A stretch of DNA of 64,000 nucleotides. It comes from Aminobacter aganoensis. Its GTDB lineage: Bacteria; Pseudomonadota; Alphaproteobacteria; Rhizobiales; Rhizobiaceae. Positions 35,904-50,255 of this stretch are shown in pieces. The notes under the pieces were generated by a model. The model made no database searches and had not been told where the DNA came from. It saw nothing but the letters and a program-made list of their open reading frames with translations. Both the position numbers and the translations under genes were made by a program. The DNA is taken from contig NZ_JACHOU010000002.1 of NCBI RefSeq assembly GCF_014206975.1, forward strand, positions 310,001 through 374,000. Direction: 5' to 3'. Every line of letters starts with the position of its first letter. The first letter of the stretch is position 1.

Positions 35904-36764
35904 ATGGCCTCCATTTCGGGAAACGAACGTCCGGATCTGCGCGATCTGCTCGCCTTCTATGCGGCGGCGGGCGTTGACGATGCCATCCTGGACGAACCCA
36001 TCGACAGATTTGCCGAAAGCGCGCAGCGCCAGGCAGCCGCGGTGCAAGGGGCAGGGCAGCAAAGTGCGGTTCGCTCCGAGCCGACGCGACCTGACAGGGG
36101 CGCACCGCCCCCGCCGCCGCGGCCGGCCGCTTCCGCGGCCGTGCCAGACGAAGCGCAGGCTGCCGCAGCCCGCGAGCTTGCGTCCAAGGCCGCGACGCTC
36201 GACGAGCTCAAGCAGATCATGGAGAGTTTCGAGGGCTGCAACCTCAAGGCCACGGCCAAGAGCATGGTGTTTGCCGACGGCAACCCCGAAGCGGACCTGA
36301 TGCTGGTGGGCGAAGCGCCCGGACGCGACGAGGATCTCGAAGGCCTGCCGTTTGTCGGCCGTTCGGGGCAGTTGCTCGACCGCATTCTCGAGGCGATCGG
36401 GCTCGACAGGAAATCCGCCTACATTGCCAATGTGATTCCGTGGCGCCCGCCGGGCAACCGCACGCCGACGCCGCATGAAACGGAAATCTGCCGGCCCTTC
36501 ATCGAGCGCCAGATAGCACTTGCCAAGCCCAAGGTGCTGGTGACGCTGGGCGGGCCTTCGGCGAAACTGCTCGTCGGCACGCAGGACGGAATCTTGAGGC
36601 TGCGCGGCGGTTGGAAGAGCCATGTCACGGCGGATGGCACGGATATCCCTGTCATGCCAACGCTGCACCCGGCCTATCTGCTGAGAAATCCCGCCCACAA
36701 GAAACTTGCGTGGCGGGACTTCCTGGAGGTCAAGGCGAAGCTGCGGGAACTGGGCAGCCTCTAG
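35904..36764 (+). CDS. uracil-DNA glycosylase, type 4 family
   Basis: 286-residue DNA repair glycosylase. The N-terminal 90 residues are low-complexity (Ala/Pro-rich). The catalytic domain has GEAPGRDEDLEGLPFVGRSG (motif 1), NVIPWRPPGNRTP, and the C-terminal motif TLHPAYLLRNP (HPxxLL form). The usual first iron-sulfur cysteine pair is reduced to SFEGCNLKATAK, as in alphaproteobacterial members, with further cysteines at EICRPF. AAAGGA precedes the ATG. Follows the unknown exported-protein gene. Confidence 0.88.
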   Translation: MASISGNERPDLRDLLAFYAAAGVDDAILDEPIDRFAESAQRQAAAVQGAGQQSAVRSEPTRPDRGAPPPPPRPAASAAVPDEAQAAAARELASKAATLDELKQIMESFEGCNLKATAKSMVFADGNPEADLMLVGEAPGRDEDLEGLPFVGRSGQLLDRILEAIGLDRKSAYIANVIPWRPPGNRTPTPHETEICRPFIERQIALAKPKVLVTLGGPSAKLLVGTQDGILRLRGGWKSHVTADGTDIPVMPTLHPAYLLRNPAHKKLAWRDFLEVKAKLRELGSL

Positions 36765-37166
36765 TCAGACAGCGGCGGCGGCAGCAGCGCGGCGGATGCC
36801 GATGAACTGCAGTTCGGCGAAGACCGCGACCGCCAGCGCCTGGGCAACCACGAAGGCGATGCCGAGCGCATTCGGCGCCACCAGCCCGCTGATCAGCAAG
36901 CCGAAGCTGGCCACCACCCACAGGGCGTTGATGACGATGATGTCGATCATCAGCAGCCTCGACACCGTGACGCGGCGGGCAAGAACCACCAGCATGGCGA
37001 CAAAGGGCACCAGCACGAGCCCAGCCCAGAACAGCAATTCGCCCGGCAAGCCGAGCAGCGGCGACAGCAACGGCGCGCCGAGCATCATCAGGATGCCCGC
37101 GGCGCCGCTGATCAGCGCATCGGCATGGAGAACCTTGCGGAGGAAAGGCGTGACGACGATGGACAT
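36765..37166 (-). CDS. small four-helix membrane protein
   Basis: 133 residues, four predicted membrane helices: ALISGAAGILMMLGAPLLSP, LLFWAGLVLVPFVAMLVVLA, LLMIDIIVINALWVVASFGL, and NALGIAFVVAQALAVAVFAE. No substrate motif. AGGAG precedes the ATG at 37166. Divergent from the MmyB-like regulator, whose presumed operator lies in the shared 132-bp gap, so it is probably that regulator's target. Convergent with and abutting the UDG gene. Confidence 0.8.
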   Translation of the reverse strand: MSIVVTPFLRKVLHADALISGAAGILMMLGAPLLSPLLGLPGELLFWAGLVLVPFVAMLVVLARRVTVSRLLMIDIIVINALWVVASFGLLISGLVAPNALGIAFVVAQALAVAVFAELQFIGIRRAAAAAAV

Positions 37167-37247
37167 GGGAAGCTCCTGTCTGGTTGTGGAGGCTGTCTGC
37201 GACCGCCTTCCTGACACCGAACATCTCATCGCCGCTGAGCCAATTCG

Positions 37248-37264
37248 ATTACGCTTGAGGTAAT
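37248..37264. promoter_or_regulatory. candidate operator for the MmyB-like regulator
   Basis: ATTAC-N7-GTAAT inverted repeat in the gap between the divergent regulator and membrane-protein genes, 34 bp before the regulator start. Confidence 0.4.
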
Positions 37265-37298
37265 AGCAATCAGAATTCTTCCTGCCTAATGTAAGGCC

Positions 37299-38096
37299 AT
37301 GGCAACGACACAAAATCCCGTAGGCGACCTGATCCGCGAATGGCGCACCAGAAGGCGCATGAGCCAGCTCGACCTGGCGATGGAAGCGGAAATCTCGCAA
37401 CGGCACCTGAGCTTCATGGAAAGCGGGCGCTCGGCTCCCTCGCGCGACATGGTCCTTCACCTCGCCGAACAGCTGTCGATCCCGCTGCGGCAGCGCAACC
37501 AGCTGCTGCTGGCAGCCGGATACGCGCCGAGTTTCGGCGAACGGCCGCTCGACCATCCGTCGCTGGCGCCGGCCATGGACGCCGTGCGCATGGTGCTGAA
37601 GGGCCACGAGCCCTACCCCGCCATCGCCGTCGACCGGCATTGGAACCTGATCGAGGGCAATGCGGCGCTGGCGCCGATGCTCGCCGGGGTGGAGGACGCC
37701 TCGCTTCTGGCGCCACCCGTCAACGTGCTGAGGCTCAGCCTGCATCCGAAAGGTGTCGCGCGCAACATCGTCAACCTGCACGAATGGCGCTCGCACCTGA
37801 TCGAGCGGCTGAAACACCAGAACGACATAGCGGGCGACCCGGTGCTGAAGGCACTGGAGACCGAGTTGCTCGGCTATCCCGACGGGCCGCGCACGGGCCG
37901 GCCGATGCAGGCCGATCCGCTGTCGATCGCCCATCCGCTGAAGCTGCGCACGGGCGATGCCGTGCTGACCTTCATCAGCACGATCACCGTGTTCGGCACG
38001 CCGCTGGACGTGACGTTGTCGGAACTGGCGATCGAATCGTTCTTCCCGGCCGACGAGGAAACCGCAGCCCGCCTGCGGGCACTGGCCCAGCAGTGA
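37299..38096 (+). CDS. XRE-family regulator with MmyB-like ligand-binding domain
   Basis: 265 residues. N-terminal helix-turn-helix (REWRTRRRMSQLDLAMEAEI then QRHLSFMESGRSAPSRDMVL), about 10-60. The C-terminal MmyB-like PAS-fold domain (about 95-260) begins YPAIAVDRHWNLIEGNAALA and continues with LRLSLHPKGVARNIVNLHEW; in characterised members this domain binds a fatty-acid-like ligand. Diverges from the small membrane protein. In rhizobia regulators of this group usually control a divergent gene, often a reductase; here the neighbour is a membrane protein. Confidence 0.9.
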   Translation: MATTQNPVGDLIREWRTRRRMSQLDLAMEAEISQRHLSFMESGRSAPSRDMVLHLAEQLSIPLRQRNQLLLAAGYAPSFGERPLDHPSLAPAMDAVRMVLKGHEPYPAIAVDRHWNLIEGNAALAPMLAGVEDASLLAPPVNVLRLSLHPKGVARNIVNLHEWRSHLIERLKHQNDIAGDPVLKALETELLGYPDGPRTGRPMQADPLSIAHPLKLRTGDAVLTFISTITVFGTPLDVTLSELAIESFFPADEETAARLRALAQQ

Positions 38097-38097
38097 G

Positions 38098-39045
38098 CTA
38101 TTGCGGCGAGGCAGCCTTCTTGGCCGCCTGGCGCTCGATGCCGAGACGTCGCTCGCGCCAGACGATGAAGATGCCGGCGCCGATGACGATGACACCGCCA
38201 ACAAGCGTGTAGAGCGTCGGCAGGTCGCCGAAGACGAGATAGCCGGCAACGATGCCGAGCAGCAGGGAGGTGTATTCGAAGGGTGCCACCGTCGAGGCCT
38301 CGGCGTGGCGGTAGGCCTCGGTCATGAACAGCTGGGCGACGCCGCCGCAGAAACCGCCGGTGACGAGCAGCGCCGTCTGCTCCCAGTTGAGCGACTGCCA
38401 GCCGAACGGGATGCTGAACAGGGCCATGACGCTGGCGGTGAGCGAGAACCACAGGACGATCGTCGCCGTGCGCTCGGTGTGGACCAGGTTGCGGACCAGA
38501 AGCATGGCGATGGCCGACAGGGCCGCACCGACAAGGGCGGCCACCGCGCCCATCGCCGCCTTGTCGCTCACGCCTCCGGGCGAGGTGAACATCGTCAGGT
38601 TGGGCCATGACACGATAAGCACGCCGACGAGACCGATGGCGACCGCGGTCCAGCGGTAGGCGCGGACGTTTTCACCGAGGATGAGGGCGCTGAAGACGAC
38701 AACCAGCAGCGGCTGGGCATAGTTGAGCGTGATCGCCTCGGGCAGCGGCAGCTGTGTCAGCGCGAAGAAGCCGAAGCCCATCGCCGTCACCCCGGCGAGC
38801 CCGCGCATGATGTGCCCGAACGGCCGTTCGGTGACGACCGCCGTGCGCAATTCGCCGCGAAAGGCGAGGAAGACGAGGATCGGAAAGATGGCGAAGAAGG
38901 AGCGGAAGAAGACGATCTGGCCGGCGGGGACCTGGCCGGCCAGCTTGATGCTGGTCGACATGCCGACGAAGATCGCCACCGAAATGACCTTGAGCGCGAT
39001 ACCCGTGAGCGGCGAGGAAGCCTGCTGAACGACTTGATGCTTCAC
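38098..39045 (-). CDS. DMT-superfamily (EamA) permease
   Basis: 315-residue inner-membrane carrier with ten helices made of two EamA repeats (FGHIMRGLAGVTAMGFGFFA; LTQLPLPEAITLNYAQPLLV; GFCGGVAQLFMTEAYRHAEA). Likely metabolite exporter; substrate unknown. Its start overlaps the stop of the molybdo-hydroxylase gene by four bases (ATGA), so the two are translated from one message and may share a substrate or product. Confidence 0.9.
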   Translation of the reverse strand: MKHQVVQQASSPLTGIALKVISVAIFVGMSTSIKLAGQVPAGQIVFFRSFFAIFPILVFLAFRGELRTAVVTERPFGHIMRGLAGVTAMGFGFFALTQLPLPEAITLNYAQPLLVVVFSALILGENVRAYRWTAVAIGLVGVLIVSWPNLTMFTSPGGVSDKAAMGAVAALVGAALSAIAMLLVRNLVHTERTATIVLWFSLTASVMALFSIPFGWQSLNWEQTALLVTGGFCGGVAQLFMTEAYRHAEASTVAPFEYTSLLLGIVAGYLVFGDLPTLYTLVGGVIVIGAGIFIVWRERRLGIERQAAKKAASPQ

Positions 39046-41351
39046 TTCACCCGGGCCGCCTCTATCGCTGCCCAGACACGCGCGGGGGTGGCAGGCATTT
39101 CAATATGACCGATGCCGTAGGCCCGGTGGAGCGCATCGGTGACCGCATTGAGGGCGGCCGGCGTGGCGCCGATGGTGCCTGCCTCGCCGGCGCCCTTCAT
39201 GCCCATGGCATTGGTGGTCGAGGGCACGTTGCGCGTCTCGAAATGGAAAGACGGCACGCTGTCGGCGCGCGGCATGGTGTAGTCCATGAAGCTCGCCGAC
39301 AGAAGCTGGCCGTCCTCGCCATAGACCGCCTCTTCCGACAGCGCCTGGCCGATGCCCTGGACGACACCGCCATGGACCTGGCCCGCCAGCAGAAGCGGGT
39401 TCACCGTCATGCCGAAATCGTCGACGATGGTGTAGGCAACGACGTCGGTGGCCCCGGTCTCGGGATCGATCTCGACCTCGCAGATGTGCGTGCCGTTGGG
39501 ATAGGTCGCCTCGTGCTGGACGAACTCGCCCATCGCCTTGAGATCGCCGGGGTCTTTCGCGGCCGCATGAAGCGCGGCGAAGCCGATGGCACGGTCGGTG
39601 CCGACGATGCGCGCCTCGCCGTCTTCCAGCTCGATGTCGGCGGCGGCTGCCTCCAGCTCGTCGGCGGCGAGTTTCTTCAGCTTCTCGGCCAGTGCCGCCC
39701 CGGCGCGCGACGCCGAGACGCCGCCGAGCGGGATCGAGCGAGATCCGCCGGTACCGCCGCCGCTGGCAAGCTGGTCGGTATCGCCCTGGTGAACGTGGAT
39801 CCTGGCGATGTCGAGATTGAGCTTTTCGGCGACGAACTGGGCGTAGGCGGTGGCGTGGCCCTGGCCGTTGGACTGGGTGCCGATGAAGATCGAGACCGAG
39901 CCGTCGGCATTGAGTTCGACGCGCGCCGGCTCGGAGCCGGCGAAGGCGCAGGCCTCGATGTAGGTCGCCATGCCGAGGCCGCGGATCCTGCCGCGCTGCT
40001 TCGCCTCCGAGAGACGGTCGGGAAAGCTGTCCCAGCCGGCGCGCTGCATCGACAGGTCCATGTGCGCGGCGAATTCGCCGACGTCGTAGAGCCGGCCGGT
40101 CTGGGTCCGGTAGGGGAACTGCTCGGGCCGGATGAAATTGCGGCGGCGGATCTCGTCGACCGTCAGGCCGCGGTCGCGGGCACAGGCATCGACCAACTTC
40201 TCGACCAGAAGTGCAGCTTCCGGGCGCCCAGCGCCGCGATAGGCGTCGACCGGGCAGGTGTTGGTGTAGACACCCGAGATCGTCACGTCGAGCGCCTGGA
40301 TGTCGTAGACGCCGGTCGACATGCTGGCGCCGACATGGGCGATGACCGGACCGTATTGCGAGACATAGGCGCCGACATTGGAGAGCAGTTCGACGCGCAG
40401 GCCGAGAAAGCGGCCGTTGCCGTCCATCGCCATTTCGGCGGTGACGACGTTGTCGCGCCCTTGCGCGTCGGTGAGGAAATGCTCGGTACGGTCGCTCGCC
40501 CATTTGACCGGCCGGCCGAGCCGCCTTGCGGCCTCCAGCACCAGAGCATGCTCGCGATAGACGAACGACTTGGTGCCGAAGCCGCCGCCGACGTCGGGGG
40601 TGATGACGCGCAATTTGTCGGCCGAGATGCCGAAGACCTGGCCGGCAAGGATGCTGCGCATGGAATGCACGCCCTGCGACCCGGTGGTCAGCACGAAGCG
40701 GTCCTCGTCGGCGCGCCACTCGCCGATGGCCGAGCGCGGCTCCATGTAGTTGCAGATCAGGCGGTTATTGACGAACTCGATGCGGGTGACATGGTCGGCC
40801 GCGGCGAAAGCCTTGTCGGCCTTGTCCTTGTCGCCGAGGTGGTAGGTGAAGGCCCGGTTGGAGCCCAGTTCGGGCCAGACCAGCGGCGTCCCCTCGTCAA
40901 GCGCCGTACCTGTGCTCGCCGCGGCGTCCTCGCCGTCATATTCGACCTCGATCAGTTCGGCCGCGTCCTGGGCGAGCGCCCTGGCGTCGGCGACGACGAA
41001 GGCGATGGCATCGCCGACATAATTGACCCGGTCGCGGCACAGGATCGGGATGTCGCGGGTCGGCGCGCGGGTGCCGTCGGGTTGCTTCTGCATGACCATC
41101 GACTTAAGGTCACCGAGATGGGCGACATCGGCGCCGGTCAGCACCAGGCGGACTCCGGGAGCCGCACGCGCATCGTCGACCGAGCCGACCTTGAAGCTGC
41201 CCTTGGCGACCGGCGAACGCAAGACATAGCCATGAAGCTGCGATGCCGGGGCGATGTCGTCGGTGTAGCGGCCCGTGCCGGTGATGAATGCCGCATCTTC
41301 GAGGCGCAAAACGGATGCGCCCATCCCGAATTTCGGCGTGACGATTGTCAT
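39042..41351 (-). CDS. xanthine dehydrogenase-family molybdopterin-binding (CoxL-like) subunit
   Basis: 769-residue large subunit of a molybdenum hydroxylase. It carries TGRYTDDIAP, DVGGGFGTKSFVYREHALVL, and the active-site Glu in GMKGAGEAGTIG. The loop read as AYRGAGRPEA is the form II motif rather than the AYxCSFR of true CO dehydrogenase (form I), so CO oxidation is unlikely and an aldehyde or N-heterocycle substrate is more probable. Unusually, no medium FAD or small 2Fe-2S subunit gene is adjacent. ATG 41351 is preferred; the frame stays open further upstream without family similarity. Confidence 0.9.
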   Translation of the reverse strand: MTIVTPKFGMGASVLRLEDAAFITGTGRYTDDIAPASQLHGYVLRSPVAKGSFKVGSVDDARAAPGVRLVLTGADVAHLGDLKSMVMQKQPDGTRAPTRDIPILCRDRVNYVGDAIAFVVADARALAQDAAELIEVEYDGEDAAASTGTALDEGTPLVWPELGSNRAFTYHLGDKDKADKAFAAADHVTRIEFVNNRLICNYMEPRSAIGEWRADEDRFVLTTGSQGVHSMRSILAGQVFGISADKLRVITPDVGGGFGTKSFVYREHALVLEAARRLGRPVKWASDRTEHFLTDAQGRDNVVTAEMAMDGNGRFLGLRVELLSNVGAYVSQYGPVIAHVGASMSTGVYDIQALDVTISGVYTNTCPVDAYRGAGRPEAALLVEKLVDACARDRGLTVDEIRRRNFIRPEQFPYRTQTGRLYDVGEFAAHMDLSMQRAGWDSFPDRLSEAKQRGRIRGLGMATYIEACAFAGSEPARVELNADGSVSIFIGTQSNGQGHATAYAQFVAEKLNLDIARIHVHQGDTDQLASGGGTGGSRSIPLGGVSASRAGAALAEKLKKLAADELEAAAADIELEDGEARIVGTDRAIGFAALHAAAKDPGDLKAMGEFVQHEATYPNGTHICEVEIDPETGATDVVAYTIVDDFGMTVNPLLLAGQVHGGVVQGIGQALSEEAVYGEDGQLLSASFMDYTMPRADSVPSFHFETRNVPSTTNAMGMKGAGEAGTIGATPAALNAVTDALHRAYGIGHIEMPATPARVWAAIEAARVK

Positions 41352-41503
41352 CTCTGCCCCGTGAGGATTGGTGAAGGGAGCGCAGCAAATGTGCGGTCCC
41401 CAACAGTTTTGCCGAGGGGGCGTTTCGTGTAAAGAGCAGCGGCCGCATATTTGTTCTACCAGCATGCAGCCAGCGTTCGGACGTCGACAGGAAGGCCCAC
41501 CAC

Positions 41504-44149
41504 ATGCGCACTGATACCGGACAGGTGTTTCGTCTCGAGGATTACCGGCCGAGCGACTACCTGATCCCCAGGACCGAACTCGACTTCCGCCTCGGCGCAG
41601 ACAACACACGGGTGGTGGCAAGGCTGACGATCGAGCGGCGCACCGGTGTCGACAAGCCGGTGCAACTGGAACTCGACGGCGACGGACTGACGCTGCGCCG
41701 CATCGAGATCGACGGCGAGCCCGTCGATGCGGCCGATTTCGATGCCACGCCCGACAGGCTGGTGATCTACACCCCGCCCGCCTCCGGCCGGTTCACGCTG
41801 CTGATCGAGACCGAACTTGACCCGTCGCGCAACGAAGCGCTGATGGGTCTCTACCGGTCGAGCAAGGTCTATTGCACCCAGTGCGAGGCGGAGGGCTTCC
41901 GCCGCATCACCTATTTCCTCGACCGGCCTGACATCCTGTCGGTCTACACGGTGCGCATGGAGGCGCTTCGTTCGGAAGCGCCTCTGCTGCTTGCCAACGG
42001 CAATCCGGTCGAGCATGGCGACCTCGCCGACGGCTGGCACTATGCCGTCTGGCACGACCCCTTCCCCAAGCCGTCCTACCTGTTTGCGCTCGTTGCCGGC
42101 GACCTCGGCTGCATCAAGGACCGCTTCGTCACCGCCTCCGGCAAGGATGTGGAACTCGGCATCTATGTCGAGCACGGCAAGGAGAACCAGGCGGGCTATG
42201 CGATGGACGCGCTGCGCCGGTCGATGAAATGGGACGAAGAGGTGTTCGGCTGCGAATACGACCTCGACGTTTTCAACATCGTCGCCGTGTCCGATTTCAA
42301 CATGGGCGCGATGGAGAACAAGGGGCTCAACATCTTCAACGACAAGTACGTGCTTGCCGACGAGGAGACCGCGACCGACGCCGACTTCGCCAACATCGAG
42401 GCGATCATCGCGCATGAGTATTTCCACAATTGGACAGGCAACAGAATCACTTGCCGCGACTGGTTCCAGCTCTGCCTCAAGGAAGGGCTGACCGTTTTCC
42501 GCGACCACGAGTTCTCCGCCGACCAGCGCTCGCGGCCGGTCAAGCGCATTGCCGAGGTGCGTACGCTGCGCGCCCACCAGTTCCCCGAGGACCAGGGACC
42601 GCTGGCCCACCCCGTCCGGCCGAGGCGCTATCGCGAGATCAACAATTTCTACACGGCGACCGTCTACGAGAAGGGCTCGGAAGTGGTGCGCATGATCCGC
42701 ACCGTGCTGGGCGCCGAGACCTTCCGAAAGGGCATGGACCTCTATTTCGAGCGCCATGACGGCGACGCCGCCACCATCGAGGACTTCCTCAAGGTGTTCG
42801 AGGACGTGTCGGGCCGCGACCTGTCGCAGTTCGCGCTCTGGTATCATCAGGCAGGTACGCCGAACCTTAGCGTGACGGCCTCGCACAATGCGGCGGCGGC
42901 CGAATTCACCATCGAGATCGAGCAGTCGGTGCCGCCGACACCGTCGGAAAGCCGCAAGCGGCTGATGCACATCCCCCTCGCCTTCGGCCTGGTCGGCGCC
43001 GACGGCAAGGATCTCGCCCATGGCGGCGCCGAGGGCGCGACCGTCGAGAACGGGGTCATCCATGTCCGCAAGCGCAAGCATGTGGTGAGGTTCTCCGATG
43101 TTGCCGAACGGCCGGTGCTGTCACTCAACCGCGGTTTCTCGGCGCCGATCACGCTGAGCGTCGAGCAGCGCACGGAAGACCAGATCTTCCTCGCCTCGCA
43201 CGACAGCGACGCGTTCTCGCGCTGGCAGGCGTTCAACACGCTCCTGACCGACGCCACCATCGGCGCCTTCCGCAACATCCTGGGCGGCAAGCGGCCCGCC
43301 TTCAGCGCCGACCTTGCCGCACTGGCCGGGCGCATCGCCGGCGACGGCGCGCTCGAACATGCGTTCCGGGCGCTGGCGCTGGCGCTGCCCGGCGAGGCCG
43401 ACATCGCCCGCGAGATCGGCAAGAACATCGACCCCGATGCCATCTTCACCGGGCGCGAAGCACTGGCCAAGTCGATCGCAGAGGCGAATAGCGGAGTCTT
43501 TGCGCAGCTTTACGACGATCTGCGCATCCAGGGCAGCTTCTCGCCGGATGCCGCCAGCGCCGGCCGCCGGGCCCTGCGCAACACGCTGCTCGACTATCTG
43601 GCCATCCTGCCGGGCGGTGCTGCGCGTGCGGCAGCGCACTTCACCGCCGCGACCAACATGACGGACCGTGCCGCCGCCCTTTCGGTGCTGGCGCATCGCC
43701 ATGCCGGCAGCGAGGAAGCAAAGGAGGCGCTGGCCGAATTCGACAAGCGCTACCGCAGCGATCCACTGGTCATGGACAAGTGGTTCATGATCCAGGCGAC
43801 GGCCCCCGGCGCCGGCGCGGTCGATGCCGTCAAGGCTCTGACCGAACACCCGGCCTTCTCGATCGCCAACCCGAACCGGGTGCGCTCGCTGATCGGCGGC
43901 TTTGCCAGCGCCAACCAGACCGGCTTCCACCGCGCCGACGGCGCCGGCTACACCTTCTTCGCCGAAACCGTGCTGACGGTGGAAAAGCGCAATCCGCAGG
44001 TCGCCGCACGCCTTGCCACCGCGCTCAGGTCATGGCGATCGCTGGAGCCCAAGCGCCAGGCAAAGGCGCGTGCGGCGCTGGTGACGATCCAGGCCAAGGA
44101 AGGGCTGTCGGCCGACCTTCGCGACATCATCGAGCGCACGCTGGCCTGA
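41504..44149 (+). CDS. pepN: aminopeptidase N
   Basis: M1-family zinc aminopeptidase for terminal peptide degradation, cytoplasmic. 881 residues, close to the E. coli enzyme. Substrate N-terminus motif GAMEN at about residue 269 (NMGAMENKGLNIFNDKYVLA), zinc site HEYFH at about residue 304 followed by the second ligand Glu in QLCLKEGLTVFRD. The C-terminal helical DUF3458 domains cover the last 400 residues. AGGAAGG precedes the ATG. Followed by a terminator before the kinase gene. Confidence 0.97.
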   Translation: MRTDTGQVFRLEDYRPSDYLIPRTELDFRLGADNTRVVARLTIERRTGVDKPVQLELDGDGLTLRRIEIDGEPVDAADFDATPDRLVIYTPPASGRFTLLIETELDPSRNEALMGLYRSSKVYCTQCEAEGFRRITYFLDRPDILSVYTVRMEALRSEAPLLLANGNPVEHGDLADGWHYAVWHDPFPKPSYLFALVAGDLGCIKDRFVTASGKDVELGIYVEHGKENQAGYAMDALRRSMKWDEEVFGCEYDLDVFNIVAVSDFNMGAMENKGLNIFNDKYVLADEETATDADFANIEAIIAHEYFHNWTGNRITCRDWFQLCLKEGLTVFRDHEFSADQRSRPVKRIAEVRTLRAHQFPEDQGPLAHPVRPRRYREINNFYTATVYEKGSEVVRMIRTVLGAETFRKGMDLYFERHDGDAATIEDFLKVFEDVSGRDLSQFALWYHQAGTPNLSVTASHNAAAAEFTIEIEQSVPPTPSESRKRLMHIPLAFGLVGADGKDLAHGGAEGATVENGVIHVRKRKHVVRFSDVAERPVLSLNRGFSAPITLSVEQRTEDQIFLASHDSDAFSRWQAFNTLLTDATIGAFRNILGGKRPAFSADLAALAGRIAGDGALEHAFRALALALPGEADIAREIGKNIDPDAIFTGREALAKSIAEANSGVFAQLYDDLRIQGSFSPDAASAGRRALRNTLLDYLAILPGGAARAAAHFTAATNMTDRAAALSVLAHRHAGSEEAKEALAEFDKRYRSDPLVMDKWFMIQATAPGAGAVDAVKALTEHPAFSIANPNRVRSLIGGFASANQTGFHRADGAGYTFFAETVLTVEKRNPQVAARLATALRSWRSLEPKRQAKARAALVTIQAKEGLSADLRDIIERTLA

Positions 44150-44220
44150 TCCAGGCCGCGTGGAATTCAGGTGGGGCCGGCCTATCCTGAAAATTCGCCT
44201 GCCAAGGCAATGCTCCAAAC

Positions 44221-44250
44221 GGCGGCCTCCGAAAACGGAGCCGCCATTTT
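44221..44250 (+). terminator. terminator downstream of pepN
   Basis: GGCGG-C-CTCCG pairs with CGGAG-CCGCC around an AAAA loop, one bulged C, followed by ATTTT. Located 72 bp after the pepN stop. Confidence 0.75.
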
Positions 44251-44405
44251 GCCGCGCCGCCCATTGCGCCGACTTTTAGCCGAATTTTAATCTTTTTCGC
44301 CCGGCCCACTGGACAAGGCGAATCAGCTTTGATTCTTTAAGGACGATTCGGAAGTTCGGTGTATGCCGGATCATCTACCAGGAAACGGGATTTGGGGAGC
44401 CATTT

Positions 44406-46736
<2,331 letters not shown>

Positions 46737-46778
46737 GGCCAGCCCCGGAGGCCAGAGCCCCCGGGACGGCAGGCTGCG

Positions 46779-47228
46779 TTACTGCTGGAAGCGCTTGCCG
46801 TGGCCATTGCGGCCCGGCATCTCGTCCTTGACGATCTTGCCGTCGTCGTTGCGATCCATCAGTGCAAACATCTTCTTCTGGCGCGATTCGATCTCGGCCT
46901 TGGTCAGTTCGCCGTCGCCATTGGCATCGAAACGCTTGATGAGACGCTCGGCCATGCGCTCGGCGCGCATGCGCTGGATCTGGTCGGCCACCTCGGCGAC
47001 GGTGATCTTGCCGTCCGTGTTGCCGTCGGCGTTCACCAGCCGCTCGTTCATCGCAGCCGCGAACTCCTCGAAGGTGACGTCACCGCTCTTGTCGGCATCG
47101 GCCCGCTCGAAGCGCATCTGCGGCTTCATGCCCTGGCCGCGCGACGGCTGTGCGACGGCAAAGGCGGAGGTGCCGGCCGTGCCCGCGAGGGCGAGAAAGG
47201 CGATGGCGATCTTCGTTGACTTGCTCAT
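46779..47228 (-). CDS. exported EF-hand calcium-binding protein
   Basis: 149 residues. Signal peptide MSKSTKIAIAFLALAGTAGT then four EF-hand loops: DADKSGDVTFEEF, ADGNTDGKITVAEV, DANGDGELTKAEI and DRNDDGKIVKDEM, each with alternating acidic ligands. The periplasm is the likely site. AGGAGA precedes ATG 47228. Convergent with the PleC gene. Calcium sensing or buffering; partner unknown. Confidence 0.9.
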   Translation of the reverse strand: MSKSTKIAIAFLALAGTAGTSAFAVAQPSRGQGMKPQMRFERADADKSGDVTFEEFAAAMNERLVNADGNTDGKITVAEVADQIQRMRAERMAERLIKRFDANGDGELTKAEIESRQKKMFALMDRNDDGKIVKDEMPGRNGHGKRFQQ

Positions 47229-47294
47229 GGGGTTTCTCCTGTTGCATCGACACCCCCGATGCTGATCGAAGCCCAAGCGTGGCGTCCCACCGCC

Positions 47295-50255
<2,961 letters not shown>

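Noticed and set aside
39042-41351. Carbon monoxide dehydrogenase large subunit
   Set aside because: The active-site loop is AYRGAGR rather than AYxCSFR, and the partner subunits are absent, so CO oxidation is not supported.
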